Origin: an uncultured Verrucomicrobiota bacterium
Lineage (GTDB): Bacteria; Verrucomicrobiota; Verrucomicrobiia; Opitutales; Intestinicryptomonadaceae
Length of the DNA: 64,000 nucleotides
Assembly (NCBI GenBank): GCA_949293415.1
Contig: CASFDK010000005.1
Location: 1 to 64,000, forward strand
Reading direction: 5' to 3'
Below the pieces are notes generated by a model, which worked only from the letters and a program-made list of their open reading frames with translations, did not search any database and had not been told where the DNA came from. The translations under genes were made by a program, and so were the position numbers. Positions 26,082 to 35,531 of this stretch are shown in pieces; position 1 is the first letter of the stretch, and the number at the start of each line of letters is the position of its first letter.

Positions 26082-27041
26082 ATGGTAAGATCGTTTTTAA
26101 AGGACACCGACTTCACGACGGCGGAGGCGACCGAAGTATTCTCGCTCGCCCACCGCTACAAAAAACTCCGCTCGGCTGGGCGGCTCGACGTTCTGCAGGG
26201 GCAGAGCTGGGGGCTGATTTTCTTCAAGAAAAGCACGCGCACAAGGCTGTCTTTCGAGGCGGGCGTGTACGAGCTCGGCGGACATCCTATGGTTATGAAC
26301 GCCAACGACCTCCAGCTGTCGCGCGGCGAAACGGTAGAGGACACCGCCCGTATCATGGGCAGATTCCTGCACGGCTTGGTAATCAGAACGTTCGAACAGG
26401 AGATTGTGGAAAAGTTCGCCGAAAATTCGGGGCTGCCCGTTATCAACGCGCTTACCGACCTTCTGCACCCCTGCCAGAGCTATACCGACATGTTCACGAT
26501 GATGGAGTTTTTCAGCACGGGCGAGCCGAATGTGGAATCGCTCAAGGGCAAAAAATTCGCGTTCTTCGGCGACACCGCGTGCAATATGGCGTATTCGCTC
26601 GCGCTCGCGGGCGGTCTGTTCGGCGTCGAAACGGTGCTTTGCGGTCCGAAGGAATTTGCGCCCGAGCCCGTTCTCGACAAGCTCTACAAAGACGCAAAAC
26701 TTCCCAAAAACTACCGCTTCACGACCGACCCCGAAGACGCGGCAAAGGGCGCGAACGTCATCTACACCGACGTTTGGGTAAGTATGGGCAAGGAAGAGGA
26801 AAAGGCGGAACGCCTGAATACCCTCGCGCCGTATCAGGTCAACGAAAAGCTGTTCAAGGTTGCCGACAAAAACGCGCTCTTTATGCACTGCCTGCCCGCG
26901 CACTCGGGCGAGGAAGTCTCCGAGGGCGTCCTGCGCGGCAAGCACAGCGTGATTTTCGACCAAGCCGAAAACCGCCTGCACGTGCAAAAGGCGATTGTAA
27001 GCTATCTGGTTCAGAAGAACCGCGAGCTTGCGCGGGCGTAG
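26082..27041 (+). CDS. argF: Ornithine carbamoyltransferase
   Basis: ArgF condenses ornithine with carbamoyl phosphate to citrulline. The 319-residue protein contains the carbamoyl-phosphate motif (STRTRLSFEAG, around 49-59), HPCQSYTDMFTMMEF, and the ornithine-specific FMHCLPAHSGEEVSEG near the C-terminus. HCLP rather than an aspartate-transcarbamoylase pattern separates the two subfamilies. It starts 1 nt after the argD stop, so it is closely coupled. The transcript ends at a hairpin terminator at 27071-27107. Confidence 0.97.
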   Translation: MVRSFLKDTDFTTAEATEVFSLAHRYKKLRSAGRLDVLQGQSWGLIFFKKSTRTRLSFEAGVYELGGHPMVMNANDLQLSRGETVEDTARIMGRFLHGLVIRTFEQEIVEKFAENSGLPVINALTDLLHPCQSYTDMFTMMEFFSTGEPNVESLKGKKFAFFGDTACNMAYSLALAGGLFGVETVLCGPKEFAPEPVLDKLYKDAKLPKNYRFTTDPEDAAKGANVIYTDVWVSMGKEEEKAERLNTLAPYQVNEKLFKVADKNALFMHCLPAHSGEEVSEGVLRGKHSVIFDQAENRLHVQKAIVSYLVQKNRELARA

Positions 27042-27070
27042 TCGGAATTTCAAAGCTTCCGCACCTTTCT

Positions 27071-27107
27071 AAAATCCGCATCCGCCGACCGCGCCTGCGG
27101 ATTTTTT
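27071..27107 (+). terminator. Rho-independent terminator of the argC-F operon
   Basis: AAAATCCGCA (27071-27080) and TGCGGATTTT (27096-27105) form a perfect 10-bp stem, loop TCCGCCGACCGCGCC, followed by TT. It separates argF from argG, which therefore probably has its own promoter. Confidence 0.85.
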
Positions 27108-27214
27108 GCGCGCGTTTTTCCGAAACTCAGCTCGGGTTGTCGATGTCTTAAGAAAAAGCTTCCATTGCGGAAAATTCGGGTTATAAAAAGGGAAATTTTT
27201 ATTAGGAAAATATA

Positions 27215-28474
27215 ATGAAAGTAGTACTCGCATACTCGGGAGGTCTCGATACCTCCGTCATCGTCAAGTGGATTAAAGACCGCTTCAACGCCGAAGTGGT
27301 TACATTCGCCGCAAACGTCGGTCAGGGCGAAGAGCTTTCGGGCTTGGCTGAAAAAGCCAAAGCCACGGGCGCGGTAGCTCACTACACCGTAGACTTGCAG
27401 GACGAATTCGTCGCCGACTTCATCTACCCGATGATTCGCGCAAACGCAATTTACGAAGGGCAGTACTATCTTGGTACGTCAATCGCCCGTCCGCTCATCG
27501 CCAAGGCGCAGGTCGAAATCGCCAAGGCTGAAAACGCCGACGCGGTCGCGCACGGCGCAACGGGCAAGGGCAACGACCAGTGCCGTTTCGAAATTTCCTA
27601 CGCGGCTCTCGCTCCCGACCTGCAGATTATCTCGCCGTGGAGAATCGACGAATTCCGCGAAAAGTTCCCCGGCAGAAGCGAAATGATTGCCTACTGCCGC
27701 GAGCACAACATCAACGTGGAGGCGTCCGCAAAGAAGCCCTATTCGATGGACAGAAATATGCTCCATATTTCGTACGAAGCGGGCATTCTCGAAGATCCGT
27801 GGTTCGACCCGACCGTCCCCGAAAACAAGGATATGTTCAAGACGACGGTCTCGCCCGAAGACGCTCCCGACAAGCCCGTATACCTAGAACTCACATTCGA
27901 AAAGGGCGACTGCGTTGCAATCGACGGCAAACAGATGAAGCCCTCCGACATCCTCCGCACGCTTAACAAAATCGGCGGCGAAAACGGCATCGGACGCGTC
28001 GACATCGTCGAAAACCGCTTTGTCGGCATGAAGAGCCGCGGCGTGTACGAAACCCCCGGCGGCACGATTCTCGAATTTGCGCACCGCAATATGGAGACAA
28101 TCACGATGGATAGGGAGCTTATGCACCTGCGCGATTCGCTTATCCCCAAGTATGCGGAACTCATCTACAACGGCTTCTGGTATGCTCCCGAACGCGAAGC
28201 CCTGCAGGCTTTCATCGACAAGAGCCAAGACACGGTAAGCGGCGTTGTCAGAATCAAGCTCTACAAGGGCAACATTACCTGCGTCGGCAGAAAGAGCCCG
28301 CTCAGCCTCTATGATGCGAACATCGCAAGTATGGAAGGCGTGAAGAGCGAATACAATCAGGACGACGCTACGGGCTTTATCAAGTTGCAGTCTCTGCGTC
28401 TGCGCCAGCGCGCGCGCAAGCAGGGCGTTTCGAAAGAGGCGTTCGCAAACAAGTCGAAGCTCGTAAGGGAATAG
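27215..28474 (+). CDS. argG: Argininosuccinate synthase
   Basis: ArgG joins citrulline and aspartate using ATP. The 419-residue protein begins with the ATP pyrophosphatase motif ([14 protein letters not shown]) and continues with [19 protein letters not shown] and [20 protein letters not shown], all characteristic. An AGGA Shine-Dalgarno site lies 7 nt before the ATG, unlike many other genes here. It follows the arg operon terminator, so it is likely a separate transcript; a TATAAA (27182-27187) is near, but no convincing -35 is seen. The stop is 4 nt before the dehydrogenase ATG. argH is not in the window. Confidence 0.98.
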   Translation: MKVVLAYSGGLDTSVIVKWIKDRFNAEVVTFAANVGQGEELSGLAEKAKATGAVAHYTVDLQDEFVADFIYPMIRANAIYEGQYYLGTSIARPLIAKAQVEIAKAENADAVAHGATGKGNDQCRFEISYAALAPDLQIISPWRIDEFREKFPGRSEMIAYCREHNINVEASAKKPYSMDRNMLHISYEAGILEDPWFDPTVPENKDMFKTTVSPEDAPDKPVYLELTFEKGDCVAIDGKQMKPSDILRTLNKIGGENGIGRVDIVENRFVGMKSRGVYETPGGTILEFAHRNMETITMDRELMHLRDSLIPKYAELIYNGFWYAPEREALQAFIDKSQDTVSGVVRIKLYKGNITCVGRKSPLSLYDANIASMEGVKSEYNQDDATGFIKLQSLRLRQRARKQGVSKEAFANKSKLVRE

Positions 28475-28478
28475 CCGT

Positions 28479-29843
28479 ATGAGGATATGCTGTATAGGCG
28501 CGGGCTACGTCGGCGGCCCGACTATGACGATGGTTGCCCGAAAATGTCCGGACATCCGCGTCGACGTTGTGGACGTGAGCGCCGCGCGTATTGCAGCTTG
28601 GAATTCCGACAACCTGCCCGTTTTTGAGCCGAATCTCGACGGGCTGGTTCGCGAGGTTCGCGGCAAAAACCTCTTCTTTTCGACCGATATCGAAGAGTGC
28701 ATAGACAAGGCGGACATCGTTTTCATTTCGGTCAACACCCCGACGAAAACGTACGGGTACGGTGCGGGAAGCGCGTCGGACTTGAGCTATGTCGAGGCGT
28801 GTTCGCGAACGATAGCGCGCGCGTCGAAGACGGGTAAAATCGTCGTGGAAAAATCGACAATGCCGGTTCGCACCGCCGACGTAATCAAGACTATTCTCGC
28901 ATCGTCGGGGCGCAAATTTCAGGTGCTTTCGAATCCCGAATTTCTTGCAGAGGGAACGGCTGTGCGCGACTTGGAGTCGCCCGACCGCGTTCTTATCGGT
29001 GGCGACGAAGACTCGGAGGAGGGGCGCAGGGCAATTGAAACGCTTGCGTCGGTGTACGCACGTTGGGTGCCCGAAGAGCGCATCATCAAAACCAATTTGT
29101 GGTCGAGCGAACTCAGCAAGCTTACGGCAAACGCGTTTCTCGCCCAGCGAATCAGCTCGATAAACGCAATCAGTGCATTGTGCGAGGCGACTGGCGCGGA
29201 CGTCGACCAAGTTGCAAAGGCGGTCGGCAGCGACTCGCGCATAGGTTCGTCGTTTCTGAAAAGTTCGGTCGGCTACGGCGGTTCGTGCTTCCAGAAAGAC
29301 CTGCTCAATTTGATATACCTTTGCGAGCATTTCAACCTGCCGCAGGTTGCGCAATACTGGCGCGGCGTGGTCGAAATGAACGCGTTCCAGAAAAAACGCT
29401 TTTCGTCGAATGTTGTCGAGGGGCTGTTCCGCAATATCAGCGGCAAGCGGCTTGCGATTTTCGGGTTTGCGTTCAAGGAAAACACGAACGACACGCGCGA
29501 ATCGCCCGCAATCGACATCTGTAAAGACTTTCTGAGCGAACACGCAAAGCTCGCCTTCTACGATCCGAAGGTTTCCAAGGCGCAAATTTGCGCCGACTTG
29601 GGCATAGAAGAAAACGACCCGAGGGTGGAATTTTGCGACAGCCCCTACGCCGCCGCCGAAGGCGCGCACGCGATTGTCCTGCTTACGCATTGGGACGAAT
29701 TCAAAAAGCTCGACTACGCAAAAATCAGAAAGTCGATGACTACGCCCGCGTGGATTTTCGACGGCAGGAACTGCCTCGACCACCGACTTCTGATTGGGCT
29801 TGGGTTCCTTGTGCGCGGCATAGGGAAGGGAAACTTGTCGTAG
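28479..29843 (+). CDS. ugd: UDP-glucose 6-dehydrogenase
   Basis: UGDH oxidises UDP-glucose to UDP-glucuronate with two NAD+, for capsule, LPS or exopolysaccharide. The 454-residue protein has an N-terminal Rossmann loop ([15 protein letters not shown]), [12 protein letters not shown], the central [18 protein letters not shown] helix, and the catalytic Cys270 in [12 protein letters not shown]. The longer TMTMVA type with TKTYG is the eukaryote-like class. Its start is 4 nt after argG, an unusual pairing of arginine and sugar-nucleotide genes. It ends before a strong terminator at 29866-29908. Confidence 0.95.
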   Translation: MRICCIGAGYVGGPTMTMVARKCPDIRVDVVDVSAARIAAWNSDNLPVFEPNLDGLVREVRGKNLFFSTDIEECIDKADIVFISVNTPTKTYGYGAGSASDLSYVEACSRTIARASKTGKIVVEKSTMPVRTADVIKTILASSGRKFQVLSNPEFLAEGTAVRDLESPDRVLIGGDEDSEEGRRAIETLASVYARWVPEERIIKTNLWSSELSKLTANAFLAQRISSINAISALCEATGADVDQVAKAVGSDSRIGSSFLKSSVGYGGSCFQKDLLNLIYLCEHFNLPQVAQYWRGVVEMNAFQKKRFSSNVVEGLFRNISGKRLAIFGFAFKENTNDTRESPAIDICKDFLSEHAKLAFYDPKVSKAQICADLGIEENDPRVEFCDSPYAAAEGAHAIVLLTHWDEFKKLDYAKIRKSMTTPAWIFDGRNCLDHRLLIGLGFLVRGIGKGNLS

Positions 29844-29865
29844 ACCCCCGAAAACTTTTACAAGG

Positions 29866-29908
29866 TCAAGCGCGGTTTCCCCAACGGGAATCGCGCTTGA
29901 TTTTTTTT
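29866..29908 (+). terminator. Rho-independent terminator after ugd
   Basis: TCAAGCGCG (29866-29874) and CGCGCTTGA (29892-29900) form a 9-bp stem followed by T8, a textbook terminator. It lies 36 nt before the leuA ATG, too far upstream of a leader peptide to look like classical attenuation. Confidence 0.9.
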
Positions 29909-29943
29909 CGGATTGCGATAAAAACTTAAGTTGATAATACAAA

Positions 29944-31632
29944 ATGAAAAATAGCGACATACTAAAATACAGACGTCGGTTCGACATCAAACTGCCCGAC
30001 CGACAGTGGCCAGACAAAAAAATCGAAGTTGCGCCCGCTTGGTGTAGCGTCGATTTGCGCGACGGCAATCAGGCTCTCGCCGTCCCGATGAACATCGACC
30101 AAAAGCTTAAACTTTTCAAAACACTCATCGAAATCGGCTTCAAGGAAATCGAAGTGGGCTTTCCCGCGGCGAGCGAAACCGAGTACAACTTCATCCGCAA
30201 AATCATCGACGAGAATCTCGTTCCCGACGACGTTTCGTTGCAGGTTCTCACGCAGAGCCGCGAGCACCTGATACGCAAGACGTTCGAAGCCCTCAGGGGT
30301 TGCAAAAACGCAATCGTGCACCTTTACAACAGCACGTCGGCGTTGCAGCGCAAGGTGACGTTCAAAATGTCGCGCGGGGAGATTGTCGGAATCGCGCGCA
30401 CGGGCGCAACGCTCGTAAAGCAGCTCGCCGACGAAGCCGAAAAAAACGGCACGCACATCAGAATGGAGTACTCTCCAGAAAGTTTCAGCGACACCGAGCT
30501 TGATTTTGCGCTCGAAATTTGCGAAGCCGTCAAGGACATTTGGAAGCCCACTCCGCGGAACAAGCTGATTGTAAATCTGCCCGAAACCGTGCAGTACAAC
30601 CAGCCGAACGTGTACGCCGACCAAATCGAATGGATGAGCCGCAACATCTCAGACCGCGACTGCGTAGAAATCAGCCTGCACACGCACAACGACCGCGGCA
30701 CGGGCGTGGCGTCAACCGAGCTCGGCATTATGGCGGGCGCGGACAGGGTTGAGGGTACGCTCTTCGGCAATGGCGAGCGAACGGGCAACCTCGACATCGT
30801 AACGGTTGCGCTCAATATGTTTGCGGAAGGCGTAGACCCCAAGCTCGACTTTTCGAACCTGCCGAAAATCCGCGCGGTCTACGAGGAATGCACGGGTATG
30901 AAAGTTCCGCCGCGCCATCCGTACGCGGGCGATTTGGTCTTCACCGCCTTCAGCGGCTCGCACCAAGACGCAATCAAAAAGGGTATGGATATGATGCGCC
31001 GCGACGGAATAAAAGAATGGGAAGTGCCTTACTTGCTCATCGACCCGACCGACATCGGCTGCTCGTACGAGGCAATCATCCGCATAAATTCGCAGAGCGG
31101 CAAGGGCGGGGTTGCGTACATTTTGCAGAACGATTTCGGCTTCGACATTCCGCAGGCGATGCGCCAGCAAGTGGGTGACTATGTAAACGGCGTTGCCGAC
31201 AAGCTGGGCAAGGAACTTCAGACGAAGGAAATTTTCGAGATTTTCGCAAACGAGTTCGCCCGCCGCGAAAGTCCCGTAAAACTCGAGTCGTACAAAATCA
31301 CGACGGACGAGACCAAGCCCGAAGACGACCCCAATAGGGTTTTCATTTCGGCAAAACTGCGCATAAACGGCGACGAAAAGGTTTTGTCGGCGACCGGCAA
31401 CGGACCGATAAACGCGCTCGTGATGGCGTTTGCCGCAAACGGGATGAAGGATTTCAAGCTCATAGACTACCGCTCGCACGCGATAGGCAAAGGCTCGGCG
31501 ACAAAATCGGCGGCGTACATTTGCCTTGAATCGCTCGAAGACGGCAAAAGAGTCTGGGGTGTGGGCGTGGATTCGAACATCGAATCGGCGGGCTTGAAGG
31601 GGCTTGTCTGCGCCTACGACAGAATGAGATAG
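29944..31632 (+). CDS. leuA: 2-isopropylmalate synthase
   Basis: LeuA condenses 2-ketoisovalerate with acetyl-CoA, the first leucine-specific step. The 562-residue protein is the longer LeuA type: PAWCSVDLRDGNQAL near residue 31 is the catalytic/metal start, His246 and His248 in SLHTHNDRGTGVAS coordinate the metal, and GNGERTGNLDIVTVALN lies in the barrel. The C-terminal leucine-sensing domain has SAKLRINGDEKV and ATGNGPINALVMAF. No leuB, C or D gene adjoins, so the rest of the pathway is elsewhere. The A-rich leader (ATAATACAAAATG) has no Shine-Dalgarno site. Confidence 0.96.
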   Translation: MKNSDILKYRRRFDIKLPDRQWPDKKIEVAPAWCSVDLRDGNQALAVPMNIDQKLKLFKTLIEIGFKEIEVGFPAASETEYNFIRKIIDENLVPDDVSLQVLTQSREHLIRKTFEALRGCKNAIVHLYNSTSALQRKVTFKMSRGEIVGIARTGATLVKQLADEAEKNGTHIRMEYSPESFSDTELDFALEICEAVKDIWKPTPRNKLIVNLPETVQYNQPNVYADQIEWMSRNISDRDCVEISLHTHNDRGTGVASTELGIMAGADRVEGTLFGNGERTGNLDIVTVALNMFAEGVDPKLDFSNLPKIRAVYEECTGMKVPPRHPYAGDLVFTAFSGSHQDAIKKGMDMMRRDGIKEWEVPYLLIDPTDIGCSYEAIIRINSQSGKGGVAYILQNDFGFDIPQAMRQQVGDYVNGVADKLGKELQTKEIFEIFANEFARRESPVKLESYKITTDETKPEDDPNRVFISAKLRINGDEKVLSATGNGPINALVMAFAANGMKDFKLIDYRSHAIGKGSATKSAAYICLESLEDGKRVWGVGVDSNIESAGLKGLVCAYDRMR

Positions 31633-31691
31633 CCCGACACGGATCCCTTGCGCGGATTGGGTGTCCGCTTCGCAGAATCGGCATTCCAGAC

Positions 31692-31727
31692 GCGGGAGGT
31701 TTCCCGCCGGCGGACTGTCGGTTTTTT
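31692..31727 (+). terminator. Possible terminator after leuA
   Basis: GCGGGA and TCCCGC (31692-31707) form a small hairpin, followed 13 nt later by TTTTTT. Weak; the U run is not next to the stem. Confidence 0.3.
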
Positions 31728-31738
31728 GTTTGCAGCCC

Positions 31739-31778
31739 AAAAAAACGCTCCCCGTTCGGCGGGCGGAGAGCGCGTTTT
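31739..31778 (-). terminator. Terminator of the OstA-like/elbB gene group
   Basis: On the minus strand AAAACG-CG-CTCTCC pairs with GGGGAG-CGTTTT (two-nt bulge) and is followed by seven T in all, about 60 nt after the stop of the multi-OstA gene. Confidence 0.7.
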
Positions 31779-31838
31779 AATGTTGACCGAACCTCCGAGC
31801 AAAGCTTCCGTGTGGCTGTGTCGGCGGCTTTGCGCACC

Positions 31839-34052
31839 TTAGTTCTTGGCTTTTACGGGTAGCTTTATCGTCGGGCGGGGTCGGGCTTGTTCGTCTTCTT
31901 CGGGGGTTGTCGGACGCGCAAATTCGGGCTGCGCCTGTTGTTGTCCGTCGGTTTCGCCCTCCACAACGACGGACTGCGAGCCTTTGTTGTAGATTATTCT
32001 GTATCCCGCCGCGCGCGAATTGTCTTCGCGGTTTATCACGACGGGGTTGTCGCTAAGGGCAATCATCTGTTCGTCGGCGTAGATGTCGGCGCGTCCGCAT
32101 TTAACCTCTTTCAGCTCCTGCACGATGTTTACGTTTTCGGTCATTGCGATTTGCGAAATCTCCTTTTTGCCGTCGCGTTTCGACGGGCGCATTTTGACTT
32201 CGATTTTTTCGCACGATGCGTCCATATCCGTGCCCTTGACTTTTACCGCGCCCTGAAAATAGTAGCGGTCGAGTCTGTCGGAGCTGTCGAGCCACTGCCT
32301 GTCGCTTGTGATGACGGTCCTCGAGGGCTTGACTTTCGAGGCGGTCGCCGAATCCTTCATCCCGATGCTTTTGAAGGGCGGCAGGGTGATTCTCGGGCGT
32401 TTCCCCGGGTTCGAGGGGTCTGTCGAAAGCTCCACAAACCTATGGCGTTTTTTTGCGCCGTCCTTTTCGGCTTCCGTTTTCAGGCGCGGATAGATTACCG
32501 CCTTTTCGGCTTCGGCTGAATAGTCTTTTCGCACGACCACAACGTTGTCCGTTGCGACGATTTTCTTGGGCGAGTTCGTGCGTTTTGCGTCGGACTGGGT
32601 GAAAACGTCCATCTTTTGGCAGCTCGCGCCGATGTCAGACGATTTGATGGAAACGTCCTTTTCGAATCTGAATTCGGAATTTTTGTCGCCGAGGCTGAAA
32701 TTGAGCCGTCGCGATTTTACGACAGTGGGAATCTTCCTTGCGGGCGCGTCCGCGCCGTTCGCCGCACTTTCGATGTCAGGCGATTCCTCGAGGCGCACGA
32801 CCACGAACGAGTTTTTGTCGGACGCGTCGGAGATTGCTATGCCGCGCTTTTTGTCGCGCAAGAATATTATCGCGCCCGCGGTCAGTTTGGTACCGCGTTC
32901 GGGGTTTTCGAGGACGCTGTCGCCCAACAGGCAGATTTGCGATTTTGCGGGAACGATTTCGAGCTGTCTGCCCGTTGCCGTACCGTTTTCGCCAGCGAAT
33001 TTCACGTTGCCCGTGCCCCTTATGTACCCGAGTTTCGCCTTTCCGTCTTTTGCGTCGAGGGCGGAGGCGTATAGCTTGTCGCATTCGGCGTTGAAGTCGT
33101 CGGCGGAAATTTTGACGTTTCCCGAGAAGTCGAAAAGGTTTTTGCCGTCCGACTGCGACATCTTTATTGTGTCAGACGAAATCAGGATGCGCTGGCGTTT
33201 GCCTTCGTCGTCCGAATGGAAAATTTCGGCGCGGGCGCGGGCGGTTTTGCCCGAAAATGCGAGCACCGATTTTGCGTTGCGGTCGAGCGTCATCTTTTCG
33301 CCCGAGAGTTTTGCCCGACTTGCAATGTCGGTAATTTTGGGGCTTCCCGAGAGTTCAGCTTTTCCGCTCGCGGGGAAGATTTCGGCGCGTTCGGTTTCGG
33401 CGAGCCTGTTGTCGCGCAGCATTTTCACCGCGCCTTCGGCTACTATTTTGTCCGCCGACTTTCCAGATTTCGACGACACGGCTTCGAGGTATTTGCACAC
33501 GAGGTCGGTGTCGGAATTTTTCACCGACACGTTTTCGCGCAGCACGAACACGTTCGTTTTTCCCGCGTAGGAAAGGCTTGCGTAGACGCTCCCGAGCTTC
33601 GTGGTTTCGCCTTTTTTAGATGCGTCTTTAAGCGAAATGTCCACGTCGGAAAAAACCTCCACGAAGCGTTTGTCGCCGAACCACCGCCATTTTTTGCCCT
33701 TCATATCGAAGTCCGCTCCGACGACGGAGAGGTCGGCGGGGCTTTCGGCGATTTTCGTGTCGGGGTTGACCGACGCGGACGGGCTTGTGATTGTCGCCCG
33801 CAATTCGGCTTTCTCCCTGCCTTCGTAGATGTCGAGCCTGATTTTCTCAACATCTATGCGCGTGTCGCTTACGTACTTTGCCCTGTCGCCGAAAAGTTCC
33901 CACTCCTTCACGCCCGTGTTTTCGTCGAAGTTGGGCAGCTCGAAGTTCGAGACCGTTCCGGGGAGCATTGTAGACTGCCGCGCGTGTGCGCAGAATGCCG
34001 CCGCGACGCACAGAGCCGCTATGCCGATTGTCTTTGTGAAAAGGCCGCGCAT
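31839..34052 (-). CDS. Large periplasmic OstA/LptA-like repeat protein
   Basis: The 737-residue protein has a signal peptide (IGIAALCVAAAFCAHA). Residues about 30-75 resemble the LptC-like start (VKEWELFGDRAKYVSDTRID). Then four units of roughly 140 residues repeat the core V-x-V-K/S-x-x-D-x-x-(A/L)-x-C: SDTDLVCKYLEA (about 185), DDFNAECDKLYA (about 320), SDIGASCQKMDV (about 473) and TDMDASCEKIEV (about 609), each with one Cys. A last OstA element and a disordered tail follow. LptA/OstA proteins carry LPS across the periplasm; this single chain could bridge it. The stop-start overlaps elbB by 1 nt. The lptB ATPase is far away, at 57.9 kb. Confidence 0.75.
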   Translation of the reverse strand: MRGLFTKTIGIAALCVAAAFCAHARQSTMLPGTVSNFELPNFDENTGVKEWELFGDRAKYVSDTRIDVEKIRLDIYEGREKAELRATITSPSASVNPDTKIAESPADLSVVGADFDMKGKKWRWFGDKRFVEVFSDVDISLKDASKKGETTKLGSVYASLSYAGKTNVFVLRENVSVKNSDTDLVCKYLEAVSSKSGKSADKIVAEGAVKMLRDNRLAETERAEIFPASGKAELSGSPKITDIASRAKLSGEKMTLDRNAKSVLAFSGKTARARAEIFHSDDEGKRQRILISSDTIKMSQSDGKNLFDFSGNVKISADDFNAECDKLYASALDAKDGKAKLGYIRGTGNVKFAGENGTATGRQLEIVPAKSQICLLGDSVLENPERGTKLTAGAIIFLRDKKRGIAISDASDKNSFVVVRLEESPDIESAANGADAPARKIPTVVKSRRLNFSLGDKNSEFRFEKDVSIKSSDIGASCQKMDVFTQSDAKRTNSPKKIVATDNVVVVRKDYSAEAEKAVIYPRLKTEAEKDGAKKRHRFVELSTDPSNPGKRPRITLPPFKSIGMKDSATASKVKPSRTVITSDRQWLDSSDRLDRYYFQGAVKVKGTDMDASCEKIEVKMRPSKRDGKKEISQIAMTENVNIVQELKEVKCGRADIYADEQMIALSDNPVVINREDNSRAAGYRIIYNKGSQSVVVEGETDGQQQAQPEFARPTTPEEDEQARPRPTIKLPVKAKN

Positions 34053-34711
34053 TATTTTACCGATTCAAGCATTGCCTCTACCATCGCGCCGACGCCCGCG
34101 TCGATTGCCGCGGTATTGTTTGCGAGCATATATGCGGGGGTCGAGAACACGTTTTTTTCTTTGTCGGCTACGAATCCGTCGGCGGGGCATTCGACGTGTT
34201 TTGCGCCGAGTTTTTCGACTGCCGCCGCCGTCTGCGCGTCGTTGCCGATTGTAAGCTTTACGCCGCCGCCCACCGATTTCGCCGCAATCACGGGGGCTAT
34301 GCAGACGAAGCCGAGCGGCTTGCCCGCAGCAAGCATAGACTTCACCGCGGAATCGACCTGCGGAAGAACCGACATGTCCGCGCCTTTCGCCGCGAAGTCG
34401 GACAGGTTTTTCGCCGCGCCGAAGCCCCCCGGAAACAGGAGCATATCGAAGTCGTCCGCCGAAAATTCGGAGAGCGGGGCGATGTCTCCGCGCGCTATCC
34501 GCGCCGATTCGGCGAGCACGTTCCGCGCCTGTTGCGGTGTTCCGTCGAGGTGGTTTACCGTTCCGTTTTGCGCGATGTCGGGCGCGAAAAAGCGTACCCG
34601 AACGTTTCGGCGTTGCAGGTTCAAAAGTGTTATTACCGCTTCGTGGATTTCCGAGCCGTCGTAGACTCCGCATCCCGAAAGTATGATTGCCGCCGTTTTT
34701 TTGTTTTCCAT
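34052..34711 (-). CDS. elbB: ElbB-like glyoxalase-type class I glutamine amidotransferase-fold protein
   Basis: The 219-residue protein matches ElbB (also called isoprenoid biosynthesis glyoxalase). The start has ILSGCGVYDGSEIHEAV, and the nucleophilic Cys is in LGFVCIAPVIAAK, inside a DJ-1/PfpI-like fold. A Gly-rich loop is seen in LLFPGGFGAAKN. E. coli ElbB has glyoxalase III-like activity and was linked to the isoprenoid pathway, but its physiological role is not clear. It is co-transcribed with the OstA-like gene (1-nt overlap) and follows the metallo-hydrolase by 39 nt. Confidence 0.9.
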   Translation of the reverse strand: MENKKTAAIILSGCGVYDGSEIHEAVITLLNLQRRNVRVRFFAPDIAQNGTVNHLDGTPQQARNVLAESARIARGDIAPLSEFSADDFDMLLFPGGFGAAKNLSDFAAKGADMSVLPQVDSAVKSMLAAGKPLGFVCIAPVIAAKSVGGGVKLTIGNDAQTAAAVEKLGAKHVECPADGFVADKEKNVFSTPAYMLANNTAAIDAGVGAMVEAMLESVK

Positions 34712-34750
34712 TTTTTTCGGATGTTGAATTTTGATGTTTTGCGATGTTTT

Positions 34751-35527
34751 CTATATTTCTACCGAAAGTCCGTCGTAAGCCATATGACACGGTTCGGGCA
34801 GGGCGGGTTCCCATTTTGCGTAGTCGAGCTGCGCGGTTGTGTGGATGAAGAACGCCTTTTTCGGCTCTATCTCGCGGACATAGCCGATTGCCTCCTCTAC
34901 GCTCAGGTGCGACGGGTGCACTTTCGGGCGCAGCGCGTCGATTGCCAGAATGTCGGCGTTGCGGGCAAGCTCCATCGCGCGTTCCGAGAGCATTTTGCAG
35001 TCGGTGAAGTAGGCTATTTTTTTGCCAGCCTCCTCGAACACAAGCCCGAGCGTCTTCACCGGTCCGTGCGGAAGTTCGACGGACTTTACCGTCGCGCCGT
35101 TGGGCAGTTCGAGCGTGTCAGGCATTTTTTCGATTTTGAAGCACGGGTATCCGCGCGAGCGCGGCTTGTGGTCGAGCGCGTAGGGGAACATTGCTCGGAT
35201 GCGTTCGAGCCCGTAGTCGTTGGAGTATACGGGCATTACGTTGTCTTCCATAACGTCGCAGAATCTGCGCAGATCGTCCATTCCCGCGATGTGGTCGGCG
35301 TGCCCGTGGGTGAGGATGAAAAGGTCGGCGCGGCTTATGTTGTTCTTGATACATTGCAGGCGCATTTCGGGCGCGGAATCGACCAGAATCTTACACGCCG
35401 AAAGCTCGATAAACGCGCTCGTGCGCGTGCGCCAGTTCTTGGGGTTCGACAGGTCCAAGTCGGCGTGTCTGCCGCCGATTACGGGCACTCCCTGCGATGT
35501 TCCTGTACCGAGAAATGTTATCTTCAT
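34751..35527 (-). CDS. MBL-fold metallo-hydrolase (PhnP-like phosphodiesterase family)
   Basis: The 258-residue protein has the metallo-beta-lactamase HxHxDH motif in LTHGHADHIAGMDDLRRF, an N-terminal LGTGTSQGVPVIGG and a second ligand Asp in AYFTDCKML, with HTTAQLDY near the C-terminus. This pattern matches the PhnP group, which hydrolyses cyclic phosphodiesters such as 5-phosphoribosyl 1,2-cyclic phosphate. The substrate here is not known; no phn genes adjoin. It begins 4 nt after the IclR gene and precedes elbB by 39 nt, so an IclR-controlled four-gene operon is plausible. Confidence 0.88.
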   Translation of the reverse strand: MKITFLGTGTSQGVPVIGGRHADLDLSNPKNWRTRTSAFIELSACKILVDSAPEMRLQCIKNNISRADLFILTHGHADHIAGMDDLRRFCDVMEDNVMPVYSNDYGLERIRAMFPYALDHKPRSRGYPCFKIEKMPDTLELPNGATVKSVELPHGPVKTLGLVFEEAGKKIAYFTDCKMLSERAMELARNADILAIDALRPKVHPSHLSVEEAIGYVREIEPKKAFFIHTTAQLDYAKWEPALPEPCHMAYDGLSVEI

Positions 35528-35531
35528 TGCG

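Noticed and set aside
29844..29943. A leader-peptide attenuator for leuA.
   Set aside because: The hairpin with T8 is placed right after the ugd stop and no short leucine-rich reading frame precedes it. It is simply the ugd terminator.
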